Source: Streptomyces bikiniensis
GTDB lineage: Bacteria; Actinomycetota; Actinomycetes; Streptomycetales; Streptomycetaceae
Assembly: GCA_000716465.1 (NCBI GenBank)
Contig: JNWL01000066.1
Coordinates: 1 to 24,692, forward strand
Direction: 5' to 3'
Length of the DNA: 24,692 nucleotides
In this document: positions 15,465-24,597 of the stretch, one piece after another
Position numbering within the stretch: position 1 is the first letter of the stretch
How the letters are laid out: every line of letters begins with the position of its first letter
Program-made: the position numbers and the translations under genes
Notes under the pieces: generated by a model
What the model was told of the DNA's origin: nothing
Database searches by the model: none
The model's input: only the letters and a program-made list of their open reading frames with translations

Positions 15465-15660
15465 ACCGGGCTTGGTTGTGCGGGTGTGCTTTTTCTCTCC
15501 CCCTCCCCGCCGCCGGGGGCCGTCCGCGGCCCGCCCGTCCGACGGGTCGTCAGTGGGCGGCGGGAGAAGAGGGGTTGATGGCACCATGGGAGCAGCGGGG
15601 GCGTGGGCGACGTGCGACCCCCGGACGGCAAGGCGGAACCGACCGAGGGTGTGATCAGTT

Positions 15661-15855
15661 GTGGCCATTTCGCTGTCTGTGGTGTTGCTCCTGGCAATCA
15701 TCATGGTGGTGCTGATCCGCGGGGGGAGCCTCAAGGCGGGTCCGGCCGTCGTGGCGGTCCTCTTCGGCTTCTTCCTCGCCTCCACCGGCATGGCCGACGA
15801 CATCCAGCGCTTCCTGGACTCGATAACGCAGACCGTGGCGTCCATCAAGTTCTGA
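15661..15855 (+). CDS. small membrane protein, 64 residues
   Basis: A 64-residue protein starting with GTG at 15661. GAGGG (15645-15649) lies 11 bases upstream. The sequence is one hydrophobic helix (ISLSVVLLLAIIMVVLI), a short RGGSLKAGP loop, a second hydrophobic stretch (AVVAVLFGFFLAST) and an amphipathic tail (DDIQRFLDSITQTVASIKF). Two membrane passes are likely. I recall similar small proteins in other Streptomyces at this position, but no function is known to me. A perfect hairpin follows 21 nt after the stop codon. Its promoter may be the sigma-B-like site at 15440-15464. Confidence 0.8.
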   Translation: MAISLSVVLLLAIIMVVLIRGGSLKAGPAVVAVLFGFFLASTGMADDIQRFLDSITQTVASIKF

Positions 15856-15876
15856 GGACGCCCCCGGGAACGACAA

Positions 15877-15909
15877 GGGGCCCGGACCGCGAGAAGCGGT
15901 CCGGGCCCC
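15877..15909. terminator. bidirectional terminator between the 64-residue gene and tRNA-Gly
   Basis: Perfect 14-bp inverted repeat (15877-15890 with 15896-15909) with the 5-nt loop GAGAA, seven bases from the 3' end of the minus-strand tRNA. Confidence 0.9.
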
Positions 15910-15916
15910 GAGGCCG

Positions 15917-15990
15917 TGGAGCGGGTGACGGGAATCGAACCCGCGTAGCTAGTTTGGAAGACTAGTGCTCTACCATTGAGCTACACCCGC
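15917..15990 (-). tRNA. tRNA-Gly, anticodon TCC
   Basis: Complete cloverleaf on the minus strand: acceptor GCGGGTG with CACCCGC, D-arm GCTC/GAGC, anticodon stem CTAGT/ACTAG enclosing loop CTTCCAA (anticodon TCC), and T-arm with TTCGATT. Discriminator U73 is normal for bacterial tRNA-Gly, and the 3' CCA is encoded (15917-15919). A TAACAT on the minus strand (16039-16034) may be its -10 box. Confidence 0.97.
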
Positions 15991-16123
15991 ACAGCATCGC
16001 GCCGCAGGTCACGAGGACCGCGGCACGAAGAGCATGTTACCGGGTCCGCGGCCGTCCGCGCACACCCCGTGGAAGAGGGGGCGCCGCACAGTCCCCGTGC
16101 ATGTACCCTACGTGTCGCACCGA

Positions 16124-16200
16124 CGGGGTGTGGCGCAGCTTGGTAGCGCGTCCGCTTTGGGAGCGGAAGGCCGTGGGTTCAAATCCCGCCACCCCGACCA
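16124..16200 (+). tRNA. tRNA-Pro, anticodon TGG
   Basis: 77-nt cloverleaf: acceptor CGGGGTG with CACCCCG, D-arm GCGC/GCGC, anticodon stem TCCGC/GCGGA around loop TTTGGGA (anticodon TGG), T-loop TTCAAAT, discriminator A73 and encoded CCA (16198-16200). The C1 start is characteristic of bacterial tRNA-Pro. TACCCT (16104-16109) upstream could be a -10 box. No integrase or att-like duplication is next to it. Confidence 0.97.
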
Positions 16201-16238
16201 TGACGATCACCTGCCCGTCCCGGGCGTTCTTGATCATG

Positions 16239-16275
16239 TTGTGGGCGTCCTCCCGCTTGCGGTTACTATGCAAGC
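16239..16275 (+). promoter_or_regulatory. tig promoter with overlapping inverted repeat
   Basis: TTGTGG (16239-16244), 19 nt, then TACTAT (16264-16269) forms a vegetative-type promoter about 100 nt before the tig start. The -10 box lies inside the perfect inverted repeat GCTTGC-N9-GCAAGC (16255-16275), a good candidate operator. A GC-rich palindrome GGCCGATCGGCC (16302-16313) follows in the leader. Confidence 0.55.
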
Positions 16276-16370
16276 TGCGTGCCCGTGTGTCTCTCTGACC
16301 GGGCCGATCGGCCGGACCCGCCCCGCGCGGACCGGCGGAATCCAGGAATCAGCCACAAGGAGACCGAACC

Positions 16371-17762
16371 GTGAAGAGCGCCGTGGAGACCCTGAACCCG
16401 ACCCGGGTTCGGCTCACTGTCGAGGTGCCCTTCGAGGAGCTCAAGGACAGCCTCGACGCGGCGTACAAGAAGATCAACCAGCAGGTCACGGTCAAGGGCT
16501 TCCGCAAGGGCAAGATCCCGGCTCGCGTGATCGACCAGCGGTTCGGCCGCGGCGCCGTGCTGGAGGAGGCCGTCAACGACGCGCTCCCGAAGTTCTACAC
16601 CGAGGCCGTCAACGAGGCCGAGGTCAACCCGCTCGGCCAGCCCGAGGTCGACATCACCGAGCTGAAGGACGGCGAGCTGCTGGCCTTCACCGCCGAGGTC
16701 GACGTCCGCCCGGCGATCGAGATCCCGGACTACTCCGGCATCGAGGTCACCGTCGACGCGGTCGAGGTCACCGACGAGGACGTCGAGAAGTCCGTGGAGC
16801 AGCTCCGCGAGCGCTTCGCCTCGACCTCCCCGGTCGAGCGCGCCGCCCAGGACGGCGACGTCGTCACCATCGACCTGGAGGCCAAGGTCGACGGCGAGGT
16901 CCTGCCCGACGGCGTCGCGAGCGACGTCTCGTACACCATCGGCTCCGGCGAGCTGCTCGACGGCATCGACGAGGCCGTCAAGGGCCTGGAGGCCGGCGGC
17001 GAGGCCACCTTCACCTCGCAGCTGAAGGGCGGCTCCGCCGAGGGCAAGGACGCGGAGGTCACCGTCAAGGTCACCGCCGTCGCCGCCCGCGAGCTCCCCG
17101 AGCTGGACGACGACTTCGCGCAGCTGGCGTCGGAGTTCGACACCCTCGACGAGCTCAAGGCCGACAGCCGCAAGCGCCTCGAGAACATGAAGCAGTTCGA
17201 CCAGGCCACCCAGGCCCAGGAGCGCGTCCTGGACGAACTCCTCAAGCTGGTCGAGGTCCCGATGCCCGAGAAGCTCCTCGAGGACGAGATCAACACCCGC
17301 AAGCACAACCTGGAGCACCACCAGCTCGGCCAGATGGGCCTCGACCTCGGCAAGTACCTGGAGATCCAGGGCAAGACCGAGGAGGAGTTCCTGGCCGAGA
17401 CCAAGGAGCAGGCCGAGAAGGGCATCAAGACCCAGTTCATCCTGGACGAGCTGGTCAACCGGGAGAAGCTCGACGTCTCCCGCGAGGAGCTCACCGAGCA
17501 CCTGTTCCGCCGTGCCGCCTCCTCCGGCATGAGCCCCGACCAGTTCGCCCAGGCCGTGGCCCAGGGCGGCCAGGTGCCGATGCTCGTCGGCGAGGTCGCC
17601 CGCGGCAAGGCCCTCGCGGTCGTCGTCGAGGCCGCCAAGGTCGTCGACACCAACGGCGAGGTCGTGGACCTCTCCGACGACGAGGACGAGGCCGCCGAGG
17701 GCGCCGAGACCGCCGTCGAGGCGGCCGAGGGCGCCGAGGCCGAGGCCTCCGAGGACAAGTAG
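16371..17762 (+). CDS. tig: trigger factor, ribosome-bound chaperone and PPIase
   Basis: A 463-residue trigger factor that docks at the ribosomal exit tunnel and helps nascent chains fold. Domains in order: ribosome-binding N-domain with the signature GFRKGKIP at residues 43-50; the FKBP-like peptidyl-prolyl isomerase domain (about 155-240, [16 protein letters not shown]); and the long helical C-domain forming the cradle, including [15 protein letters not shown]. The tail after about residue 430 is acidic and Ala/Glu-rich, a common actinobacterial extension. GTG start at 16371 with AAGGAG (16357-16362) eight bases upstream. It stands just before clpP1 but is separated from it by a 42-bp palindromic terminator, so they are separate transcription units with related roles. 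Confidence 0.97.
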   Translation: MKSAVETLNPTRVRLTVEVPFEELKDSLDAAYKKINQQVTVKGFRKGKIPARVIDQRFGRGAVLEEAVNDALPKFYTEAVNEAEVNPLGQPEVDITELKDGELLAFTAEVDVRPAIEIPDYSGIEVTVDAVEVTDEDVEKSVEQLRERFASTSPVERAAQDGDVVTIDLEAKVDGEVLPDGVASDVSYTIGSGELLDGIDEAVKGLEAGGEATFTSQLKGGSAEGKDAEVTVKVTAVAARELPELDDDFAQLASEFDTLDELKADSRKRLENMKQFDQATQAQERVLDELLKLVEVPMPEKLLEDEINTRKHNLEHHQLGQMGLDLGKYLEIQGKTEEEFLAETKEQAEKGIKTQFILDELVNREKLDVSREELTEHLFRRAASSGMSPDQFAQAVAQGGQVPMLVGEVARGKALAVVVEAAKVVDTNGEVVDLSDDEDEAAEGAETAVEAAEGAEAEASEDK

Positions 17763-17804
17763 GTCCGGAAGCGGCGGGGAGGCCGGTCCCCCTCGCCGCA
17801 CCCC

Positions 17805-17846
17805 TCCGCGGGCCCGTGCGCACAGCTGTGCGCACGGGCCCGCGGA
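17805..17846. terminator. 42-bp perfect palindrome after tig
   Basis: Positions 17805-17825 and 17826-17846 are exact reverse complements with no spacer. The RNA would form a stem of about 19 bp with a four-base loop, 43 nt beyond the tig stop. Very stable and probably the tig terminator; as DNA it could also extrude a cruciform. Confidence 0.88.
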
Positions 17847-17882
17847 CGTACCGGGACCCGCTGCGCGCCCCCAACTACCTTG

Positions 17883-17896
17883 CGCTCCCAGCGAAC
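17883..17896. promoter_or_regulatory. putative ClgR box upstream of clpP1
   Basis: On the minus strand this reads GTTCGC-N5-GCG, exactly the published core for the Streptomyces activator ClgR, which turns on clpP1P2, clpC and lon. It is centred about 57 nt before the start predicted from the -10-like TAGGGT at 17935-17940, a usual place for an activator. Confidence rests on motif plus gene identity. Confidence 0.75.
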
Positions 17897-17934
17897 AGTT
17901 CGAGAACCGGGATGGCGTTGTCCCACCTGCGCGT

Positions 17935-17940
17935 TAGGGT
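17935..17940 (+). promoter_or_regulatory. clpP1 -10 box
   Basis: TAGGGT matches TANNNT. No good -35 is seen at 17-18 nt, which fits an activator-dependent promoter with the ClgR-type box upstream. The start would be near 17947, leaving a leader of about 90 nt before the GTG at 18039. Confidence 0.5.
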
Positions 17941-17954
17941 CCATGAATACGGGG

Positions 17955-17996
17955 GCAGTGCCTTCTGGACAAGACGCAGTGCCTTCTGAACGAGAC
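17955..17996. repeat. 21-nt tandem duplication ahead of clpP1
   Basis: Two adjacent 21-nt units (17955-17975 and 17976-17996) match at 19 of 21 positions. If the upstream ATG at 17943 is used they encode [14 protein letters not shown]; otherwise they lie in the untranslated leader of clpP1. Confidence 0.85.
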
Positions 17997-18038
17997 GCGG
18001 AGACGGCCCGGGGCCGTCGGAGACGAGCAGGTGGATAC

Positions 18039-18656
18039 GTGACGAATCTGAAGCCTTACGCCGCGGGTGAGCCGTCCATCGGTGGCGGCCTCGGCGACCA
18101 TGTCTACAACCGGCTGCTCGGCGAGCGCATCGTCTTCCTCGGCCAGCAGGTCGACGACGAGATCGCCAACAAGATCACCGCCCAGATGCTCCTCCTGGCC
18201 GCCGAGCCGGACAAGGACATCTACCTCTACATCAACAGCCCCGGTGGCTCGGTGACGGCCGGCATGGCCGTCTACGACACCATGCAGTACATCCCGAACG
18301 ACGTCGTCACCATCGGCATGGGCATGGCGGCCTCCATGGGACAGTTCCTGCTCACCGGCGGCACCCGCGGCAAGCGCTTCGCGCTGCCGAACACCGACAT
18401 CCTGATGCACCAGGGCTCCGCCGGCATCGGCGGCACCGCCTCGGACATCAAGATCCAGGCCGAGTACCTCCTGCGCACCAAGAAGCGCATGGCCGAGATC
18501 ACCGCGCACCACTCCGGCCAGACCGTCGAGGCGATCATCCGCGACGGCGACCGCGACCGCTGGTTCACCGCGGAGGAGGCCAAGGAGTACGGCCTCATCG
18601 ACGAGATCATCTCTGCCGCCTCGGGCGTTCCGGGCGGCGGCGGCACGGGCGCCTGA
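18039..18656 (+). CDS. clpP1: ATP-dependent Clp protease proteolytic subunit ClpP1
   Basis: A 205-residue serine peptidase forming the barrel chamber of Clp protease, which with ClpP2 and an ATPase such as ClpX or ClpC degrades unfolded and regulatory proteins. Catalytic triad: S99 (MAASMG), H124 (LMHQGSAG) and D173 (DRDRW). [11 protein letters not shown] at 65-75 is the substrate-groove region. I chose GTG 18039 because AGGTGG lies just upstream and the protein then starts [20 protein letters not shown], the usual ClpP1 N-terminus. An in-frame ATG at 17943 would add 32 residues but sits upstream of the predicted transcription start. Some annotated relatives do start further upstream, so N-terminal data would decide. 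clpP2 follows after 50 nt without a terminator, as an operon. Confidence 0.95.
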   Translation: MTNLKPYAAGEPSIGGGLGDHVYNRLLGERIVFLGQQVDDEIANKITAQMLLLAAEPDKDIYLYINSPGGSVTAGMAVYDTMQYIPNDVVTIGMGMAASMGQFLLTGGTRGKRFALPNTDILMHQGSAGIGGTASDIKIQAEYLLRTKKRMAEITAHHSGQTVEAIIRDGDRDRWFTAEEAKEYGLIDEIISAASGVPGGGGTGA

Positions 18657-18706
18657 GCCCCGCCGGCCCGCTCCAGAGCCCCAGCCCACCGAACGCCACC
18701 AGGACG

Positions 18707-19378
18707 GTGAACACCCAGATGCAGAACAACCTCTCCCCGAGCGGCCTCCACACCGGCGCGCCGATGGACAACCGCTACGTCGTGCCGCGCTTCGTGGAGC
18801 GCACCTCGCAGGGCGTGCGCGAGTACGACCCGTACGCGAAGCTGTTCGAGGAGCGCGTGATCTTCCTCGGCGTGCAGATCGACGACGCCTCCGCCAACGA
18901 CGTCATGGCGCAGCTCCTGTGCCTGGAGTCGATGGACCCGGACCGCGACATCTCGATCTACATCAACAGCCCCGGCGGCTCCTTCACGGCGCTGACGGCG
19001 ATCTACGACACGATGCAGTTCGTGAAGCCGGACATCCAGACGGTCTGCATGGGCCAGGCGGCCTCCGCCGCGGCCGTGCTGCTCGCCGCCGGCACCCCCG
19101 GCAAGCGGATGGCCCTGCCGAACGCCCGCGTGCTGATCCACCAGCCCTCCGGCGGCACCGGCCGCGAGCAGCTCTCCGACCTGGAGATCGCGGCCAACGA
19201 GATCCTGCGGATGCGCAGCCAGCTGGAGGAGATGCTGGCCAAGCACTCCTCGACCCCGATCGAGAAGATCCGCGACGACATCGAGCGCGACAAGATCCTG
19301 ACCGCCGAGGACGCCCTCGCGTACGGTCTGGTCGACCAGATCGTCTCGACCCGCAAGAGCACGGCCGCCGCGGCCTGA
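18707..19378 (+). CDS. clpP2: ATP-dependent Clp protease proteolytic subunit ClpP2
   Basis: A 223-residue second ClpP subunit, expected to form mixed ClpP1P2 tetradecamers as in other actinobacteria. Catalytic residues are S120 (GQAASAAAV), H145 (LIHQPSGG) and D195 (IERDK). [11 protein letters not shown] is intact. The N-terminal 20 or so residues are not conserved and may be processed. Start is taken as GTG 18707 after AGGA; ATG 18719 and ATG 18764 ([10 protein letters not shown]) are plausible alternatives, so the first residues are uncertain. It follows clpP1 by 50 nt in the same operon. Downstream, a 9-bp inverted repeat with a large loop lies before clpX, which may have its own promoter. 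Confidence 0.95.
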   Translation: MNTQMQNNLSPSGLHTGAPMDNRYVVPRFVERTSQGVREYDPYAKLFEERVIFLGVQIDDASANDVMAQLLCLESMDPDRDISIYINSPGGSFTALTAIYDTMQFVKPDIQTVCMGQAASAAAVLLAAGTPGKRMALPNARVLIHQPSGGTGREQLSDLEIAANEILRMRSQLEEMLAKHSSTPIEKIRDDIERDKILTAEDALAYGLVDQIVSTRKSTAAAA

Positions 19379-19393
19379 CGCTCGACCTTCCCC

Positions 19394-19454
19394 TGGCACG
19401 GTGAGCACCGTCCGGCGGCCTCGTGGCCGAATCGCGACCGTGTGAACCGTGCCA
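19394..19454. repeat. 9-bp inverted repeat between clpP2 and clpX
   Basis: TGGCACGGT (19394-19402) pairs with ACCGTGCCA (19446-19454), with flanking C4/G-rich runs extending the stem around one bulged base. The 43-nt loop is large. It may act as a weak terminator or attenuator between clpP2 and clpX. Confidence 0.5.
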
Positions 19455-19455
19455 A

Positions 19456-19478
19456 GGGGGGCCCGAACGGGGGGCCCG
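19456..19478. repeat. direct repeat in the clpX leader region
   Basis: GGGGGGCCCG occurs at 19456-19465 and 19469-19478, separated by AAC. A possible clpX -10 box TACCGT (19485-19490) follows. G-run repeats might form secondary structure; function unknown. Confidence 0.5.
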
Positions 19479-19551
19479 GCAAGGTACCGTCGAATATGAG
19501 GCACCAGGAGTCGCTGAACCAAGCGGCTCCCAGGCGAAGGGGAAGCACCTC

Positions 19552-20835
<1,284 letters not shown>

Positions 20836-20850
20836 CGCCGCGCGAACGAC

Positions 20851-20882
20851 GAGGGGGTCCCGCCCGAAGGCGGGACCCCCTC
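20851..20882. terminator. bidirectional terminator after clpX
   Basis: Perfect 14-bp inverted repeat (20851-20864 with 20869-20882) closed by the tetraloop CGAA. It separates clpX from the convergent minus-strand membrane-protein gene. Confidence 0.92.
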
Positions 20883-20904
20883 ACGCGTGCGCGGGGCAGC
20901 CGGG

Positions 20905-21837
20905 TCAGAGCTTGACGCGAATTTCCTTGCGGAGCTTGGCGGTGGTGGCGGCGGCCTCGTCGGCGGAGGAGCCGGCACCGGTCAGCAGGGAGGCCATGTC
21001 GATCGGCATCACCACGGCCGCGGTGCTGTGGTCGGCCCAGGCGCACATCGTCACGGTGACCTCGGGCAGGGTCTTCTCCCCGGTCTTCATCTTGGCCTGC
21101 TGGCACTTCAGGACCGCGCCGTCGAGCCCCTCCGGCGTGTACTCCCGCGGTTCGCCCTCCATCCGGGGCGCGTTGGGCTTGCCCGCGTTCTTCTCGGTCT
21201 CGGCCTTGATGCCCGCGAAGGCGAGGTCGACGGCCTTCTCGGGGTCCTCGATCTCGCCGTAGAGTCCGCCGAAGGAGAGGGTCTTGCCCGCGAGGGGGTT
21301 GGCCTTGTTCTTCAACTGGTAGGAGGCCTCGACCTCCTTGGCGTTCTTGACGGTCTCCCGGAGCGCCTCCAGGCCGCCCTCCTCGGACGACTCGTTCTGT
21401 GCGGGGTTCTTCTCGTACCCGTCGAGCACCGTGTTCGGGGCGATCAGCTTGTGCGGGCCGTCGTTCGCGACCGAGGAGCCGCCGCCCCCGCCGATCACGA
21501 AGTACGCGCCCACCGCGATCGCCGCGACCGCGGCCACGCCGCCGATGACCCAGCCCGCCCTGGACTTCCTGGGGGCCGGCGGGGGCGGCGGGAAGCCGCC
21601 GGGGCCCTGGGGGCCGCCGTACGGGGGCTGCTGGCCGTACGGGCCGGGCTGCTGCGGGTAGCCGTACGGGCCCGCCTGCTGGGGCGGGACGCCCTGCGGA
21701 GCCTGCTGGGGGTACCCGTAGCCGGGCTGGGCCCCGTACGGCCCCGGCTGCTGCGGCTGGCCGTAGGGACCCGGCTGACCGTACGGCCCGGGCTGCTGGG
21801 GCTGCTGGCCGTACGGGCCCGGCTGGTTGTAGCTCAT
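20905..21837 (-). CDS. single-pass membrane protein with P/Q/G/Y-rich N-terminus
   Basis: A 310-residue protein with three parts. Residues 1-90 are a low-complexity cytoplasmic tail built from repeats of the PGPYGQ/QQPGPYG type and ending in PPPPPAP-RKSR. Residues 94-115 form one transmembrane helix (GWVIGGVAAVAAIAVGAYFVI). Residues 116-310 are an exported domain with two cysteines (LKCQQAK and VTMCAWADH) likely joined by a disulfide. Similar architecture is widespread in Streptomyces as uncharacterised proteins; I do not know a function. Start ATG 21837 with GAGGGG about nine bases upstream. It lies between clpX and valS, divergent from valS. The tail is of a kind that can drive assembly or phase separation, which is speculation. 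Confidence 0.85.
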   Translation of the reverse strand: MSYNQPGPYGQQPQQPGPYGQPGPYGQPQQPGPYGAQPGYGYPQQAPQGVPPQQAGPYGYPQQPGPYGQQPPYGGPQGPGGFPPPPPAPRKSRAGWVIGGVAAVAAIAVGAYFVIGGGGGSSVANDGPHKLIAPNTVLDGYEKNPAQNESSEEGGLEALRETVKNAKEVEASYQLKNKANPLAGKTLSFGGLYGEIEDPEKAVDLAFAGIKAETEKNAGKPNAPRMEGEPREYTPEGLDGAVLKCQQAKMKTGEKTLPEVTVTMCAWADHSTAAVVMPIDMASLLTGAGSSADEAAATTAKLRKEIRVKL

Positions 21838-21963
21838 CGACAGGTTCCCCTCACAGGATGTTTATGCCTGCCGAACATCCTGGCGGAAGCGTCGGACACC
21901 CGGTGCGGCGGGGGCCGGACCGTTACCGAACCAAAGCGTTTCAGGACAGGGTCGAGACACCCC

Positions 21964-21969
21964 TAAACT
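21964..21969 (+). promoter_or_regulatory. valS -10 box immediately before the start codon
   Basis: TAAACT ends six bases before the GTG at 21976, which puts the expected transcription start on the start codon. No ribosome-binding sequence is present. The -35 region is weak (TTCAGG near 21940). This is the layout of leaderless mRNAs, which are common in Streptomyces. Confidence 0.6.
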
Positions 21970-21975
21970 GGCCCC

Positions 21976-24597
21976 GTGACCGAGAACACTCAGCAGCAGA
22001 CAGCGCCCACCACCGAACTGCCGACCCAGTACGCGCCGGCCGAGGTAGAGGGGCCGCTGTACGAGCGCTGGGTGGAGCGCGGGTACTTCGAGGCGGACGC
22101 GAAGAGCGAGAAGCCGCCGTACACGATCGTCATTCCGCCGCCGAACGTCACCGGTTCGCTCCACCTGGGCCACGCCTTCGAGCACACGCTGATCGACGCC
22201 CTCACCCGCCGCAAGCGGATGCAGGGCTACGAGACGCTGTGGCAGCCCGGCATGGACCACGCCGGCATCGCCACCCAGAACGTCGTCGAGCGCGAGCTCG
22301 CCAAGGAGGGCAAGTCCCGCCACGACCTGGGCCGCGAGGCGTTCGTCGAGCGCGTCTGGCAGTGGAAGGCCGAGTCCGGCGGTCAGATCTCCGGCCAGAT
22401 GAAGCGCCTGGGCGACGGCGTCGCCTGGTCCCGCGAGCGCTTCACCATGGACGAGGGCCTGTCCCAGGCCGTCCAGACCATCTTCAAGAAGCTCTACGAC
22501 GACGAGCTGATCTACCGCGCCGAGCGCATCATCAACTGGTGCCCGCGCTGTCTGACGGCCATCTCGGACATCGAGGTCGAGTACCAGGACGACGACGGCG
22601 AGCTGGTCTCCATCCGCTACGGCGAGGGCGAGGACTCCCTGGTCGTCGCCACCACCCGGGCCGAGACGATGCTCGGCGACACGGCCGTCGCCGTCCACCC
22701 CGACGACGAGCGGTACAAGCACCTGGTCGGCAAGCAGATCAAGCTGCCGCTGACCGACCGCACGATCCCGGTCGTCGCCGACACCCACGTCGACCCCGAG
22801 TTCGGCACCGGCGCCGTCAAGGTGACCCCGGCGCACGACCCGAACGACTTCGAGATCGGCCAGCGCCACGGTCTGCCGAACCTCGCCGTCATGGACGAGC
22901 GCGCGGTCATCACCGCGCACGGCCCCTTCCAGGGCCTGGACCGCCTGGAGGCCCGCTCCGCCATCGTCGCCGCGCTGCGCGCCGAGGGCCGGATCGTCGC
23001 CGAGAAGCGCCCGTACACCCACTCCGTCGGCCACTGCTCGCGCTGCAAGACCACCATCGAGCCGCGCCTGTCGATGCAGTGGTGGGTCAAGGTCGGCCCG
23101 CTCGCGAAGGCCGCCGGCGACGCGGTCCGCGACGGCAAGGTCACGATCCACCCGCAGGAGATGGAGAAGCGGTACTTCGACTGGGTCGACAACCTGCACG
23201 ACTGGTGCATCTCGCGCCAGCTGTGGTGGGGCCACCGCATCCCCGTCTGGTACGGCCCGGACGGCGAGGTCGTCTGCGTCGGACCCGACGAGCAGCCGCC
23301 GACCGGCGAGGGCTGGCACCAGGACACCGACGTCCTGGACACCTGGTTCTCCTCCGGCCTGTGGCCGTTCTCCACGCTCGGCTGGCCGGAGCGGACCGAG
23401 AGCCTGGAGAAGTTCTATCCGAACTCCGTCCTGGTCACCGGCTACGACATCCTCTTCTTCTGGGTCGCCCGGATGATGATGTTCGGCCTGTATGCGATGG
23501 ACGGCACCCCGCCGTTCCACACCATCGCCCTGCACGGCATGGTCCGTGACCAGAACGGCAAGAAGATGTCGAAGTCCTTCGGCAACGTGGTCAACCCGCT
23601 GGACTGGATGGACGAGTACGGCTCCGACGCCGTCCGCTTCACCCTGGCCAACGGCGCCAACCCGGGCGTCGACGTCCCGATCGGCGAGGACTGGGTCAAG
23701 GCGTCCCGGAACTTCGCCAACAAGATCTGGAACGCGACCCGCTTCGCGCTCATGAACGGCGCGACGATCGAGGGTGAACTGCCCCCGGTCGAGCAGCTGT
23801 CCGCGACCGACCGCTGGATCCTGTCCCGCCTCAACGCGACGGTCGCGCAGGTCGACGCGTACTACGAGGACTACCAGTTCGCGAAGCTCAGCGACGCGCT
23901 CTACCACTTCGCGTGGGACGAGGTCTTCGACTGGTACGTCGAGCTGTCGAAGACGACGTTCTTCGCGGGCGGCGAGCAGGCCGAGGTCTCCGGCCGGGTC
24001 CTCGGCGAGGTCCTGGACGTCATGCTGCGGCTGCTGCACCCGATCGTCCCGTTCGTCACCGAGGCCCTGTGGACCACGCTGACCGGGCGCGAGTCCGTCG
24101 TGATCGCCGACTGGCCGAAGGACTCGGGTTTCCGGGACCCGGCCGCCGAGGCGGAGATCGAGAACCTCCAGCAGGTCGTCACCGAGGTCCGCCGCTTCCG
24201 CGCCGACCAGGGCCTCCAGCCCGGCCAGAAGGTCCCGGCCCGCCTGGAGCTGGGCGGCACCGCGCTCGCCGCGCACGAGGCCGCGATCCGGCAGCTGCTG
24301 CGCCTCCAGCCGGAGGGCGAGGGCTTCTCCGCCACCGCCTCCCTGCCGGTCGCCGGGGCCACCGTCGCGCTCGACCTGTCGGGCACGATCGACGTGGAGG
24401 CGGAGCGCAAGCGCCTCACGAAGGACCTCGCGGCGGCCGAGAAGGAGAAGGCCCAGGCGAACGGCAAGCTCGGCAACGAGGCGTTCCTGGCGAAGGCCCC
24501 GGACAACGTGGTCGAGAAGATCCGCACCCGCCTCGCCAAGGCGGACGAGGACATCGCCCGCATCCAGGCCCAGCTGGCGAACCTGCCGCAGGCCTAG
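21976..24597 (+). CDS. valS: valyl-tRNA synthetase
   Basis: An 873-residue class Ia synthetase that charges tRNA-Val and edits mischarged threonine. HIGH motif appears as HLGH at 63-66 ([13 protein letters not shown]), and KMSKS is at 530-534. The CP1 editing domain is recognisable from [17 protein letters not shown]. Zinc-ligand-like cysteine pairs are present (NWCPRC, CSRCK). The C-terminal coiled coil ([19 protein letters not shown] to LANLPQA) is complete. GTG start at 21976; TAAACT lies only six bases upstream, suggesting a leaderless message. Stop codon TAG is followed at once by insertion-sequence DNA. In other Streptomyces, as I recall, folC follows valS. Confidence 0.97.
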   Translation: MTENTQQQTAPTTELPTQYAPAEVEGPLYERWVERGYFEADAKSEKPPYTIVIPPPNVTGSLHLGHAFEHTLIDALTRRKRMQGYETLWQPGMDHAGIATQNVVERELAKEGKSRHDLGREAFVERVWQWKAESGGQISGQMKRLGDGVAWSRERFTMDEGLSQAVQTIFKKLYDDELIYRAERIINWCPRCLTAISDIEVEYQDDDGELVSIRYGEGEDSLVVATTRAETMLGDTAVAVHPDDERYKHLVGKQIKLPLTDRTIPVVADTHVDPEFGTGAVKVTPAHDPNDFEIGQRHGLPNLAVMDERAVITAHGPFQGLDRLEARSAIVAALRAEGRIVAEKRPYTHSVGHCSRCKTTIEPRLSMQWWVKVGPLAKAAGDAVRDGKVTIHPQEMEKRYFDWVDNLHDWCISRQLWWGHRIPVWYGPDGEVVCVGPDEQPPTGEGWHQDTDVLDTWFSSGLWPFSTLGWPERTESLEKFYPNSVLVTGYDILFFWVARMMMFGLYAMDGTPPFHTIALHGMVRDQNGKKMSKSFGNVVNPLDWMDEYGSDAVRFTLANGANPGVDVPIGEDWVKASRNFANKIWNATRFALMNGATIEGELPPVEQLSATDRWILSRLNATVAQVDAYYEDYQFAKLSDALYHFAWDEVFDWYVELSKTTFFAGGEQAEVSGRVLGEVLDVMLRLLHPIVPFVTEALWTTLTGRESVVIADWPKDSGFRDPAAEAEIENLQQVVTEVRRFRADQGLQPGQKVPARLELGGTALAAHEAAIRQLLRLQPEGEGFSATASLPVAGATVALDLSGTIDVEAERKRLTKDLAAAEKEKAQANGKLGNEAFLAKAPDNVVEKIRTRLAKADEDIARIQAQLANLPQA

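Noticed and set aside
15420..15848. Minus-strand frame opposite the 64-residue gene and its upstream region.
   Set aside because: Low-complexity translation with no ribosome-binding site; the plus-strand membrane protein explains the coding signal.
15917..16200. tRNA-Gly and tRNA-Pro as integration sites of a mobile element.
   Set aside because: No integrase, excisionase or duplicated tRNA 3' end is visible, and core genes lie on both sides.
21838..21975. T-box leader for valS.
   Set aside because: No specifier stem, T-box sequence or terminator hairpin is present, and the -10 box sits directly before the start codon.
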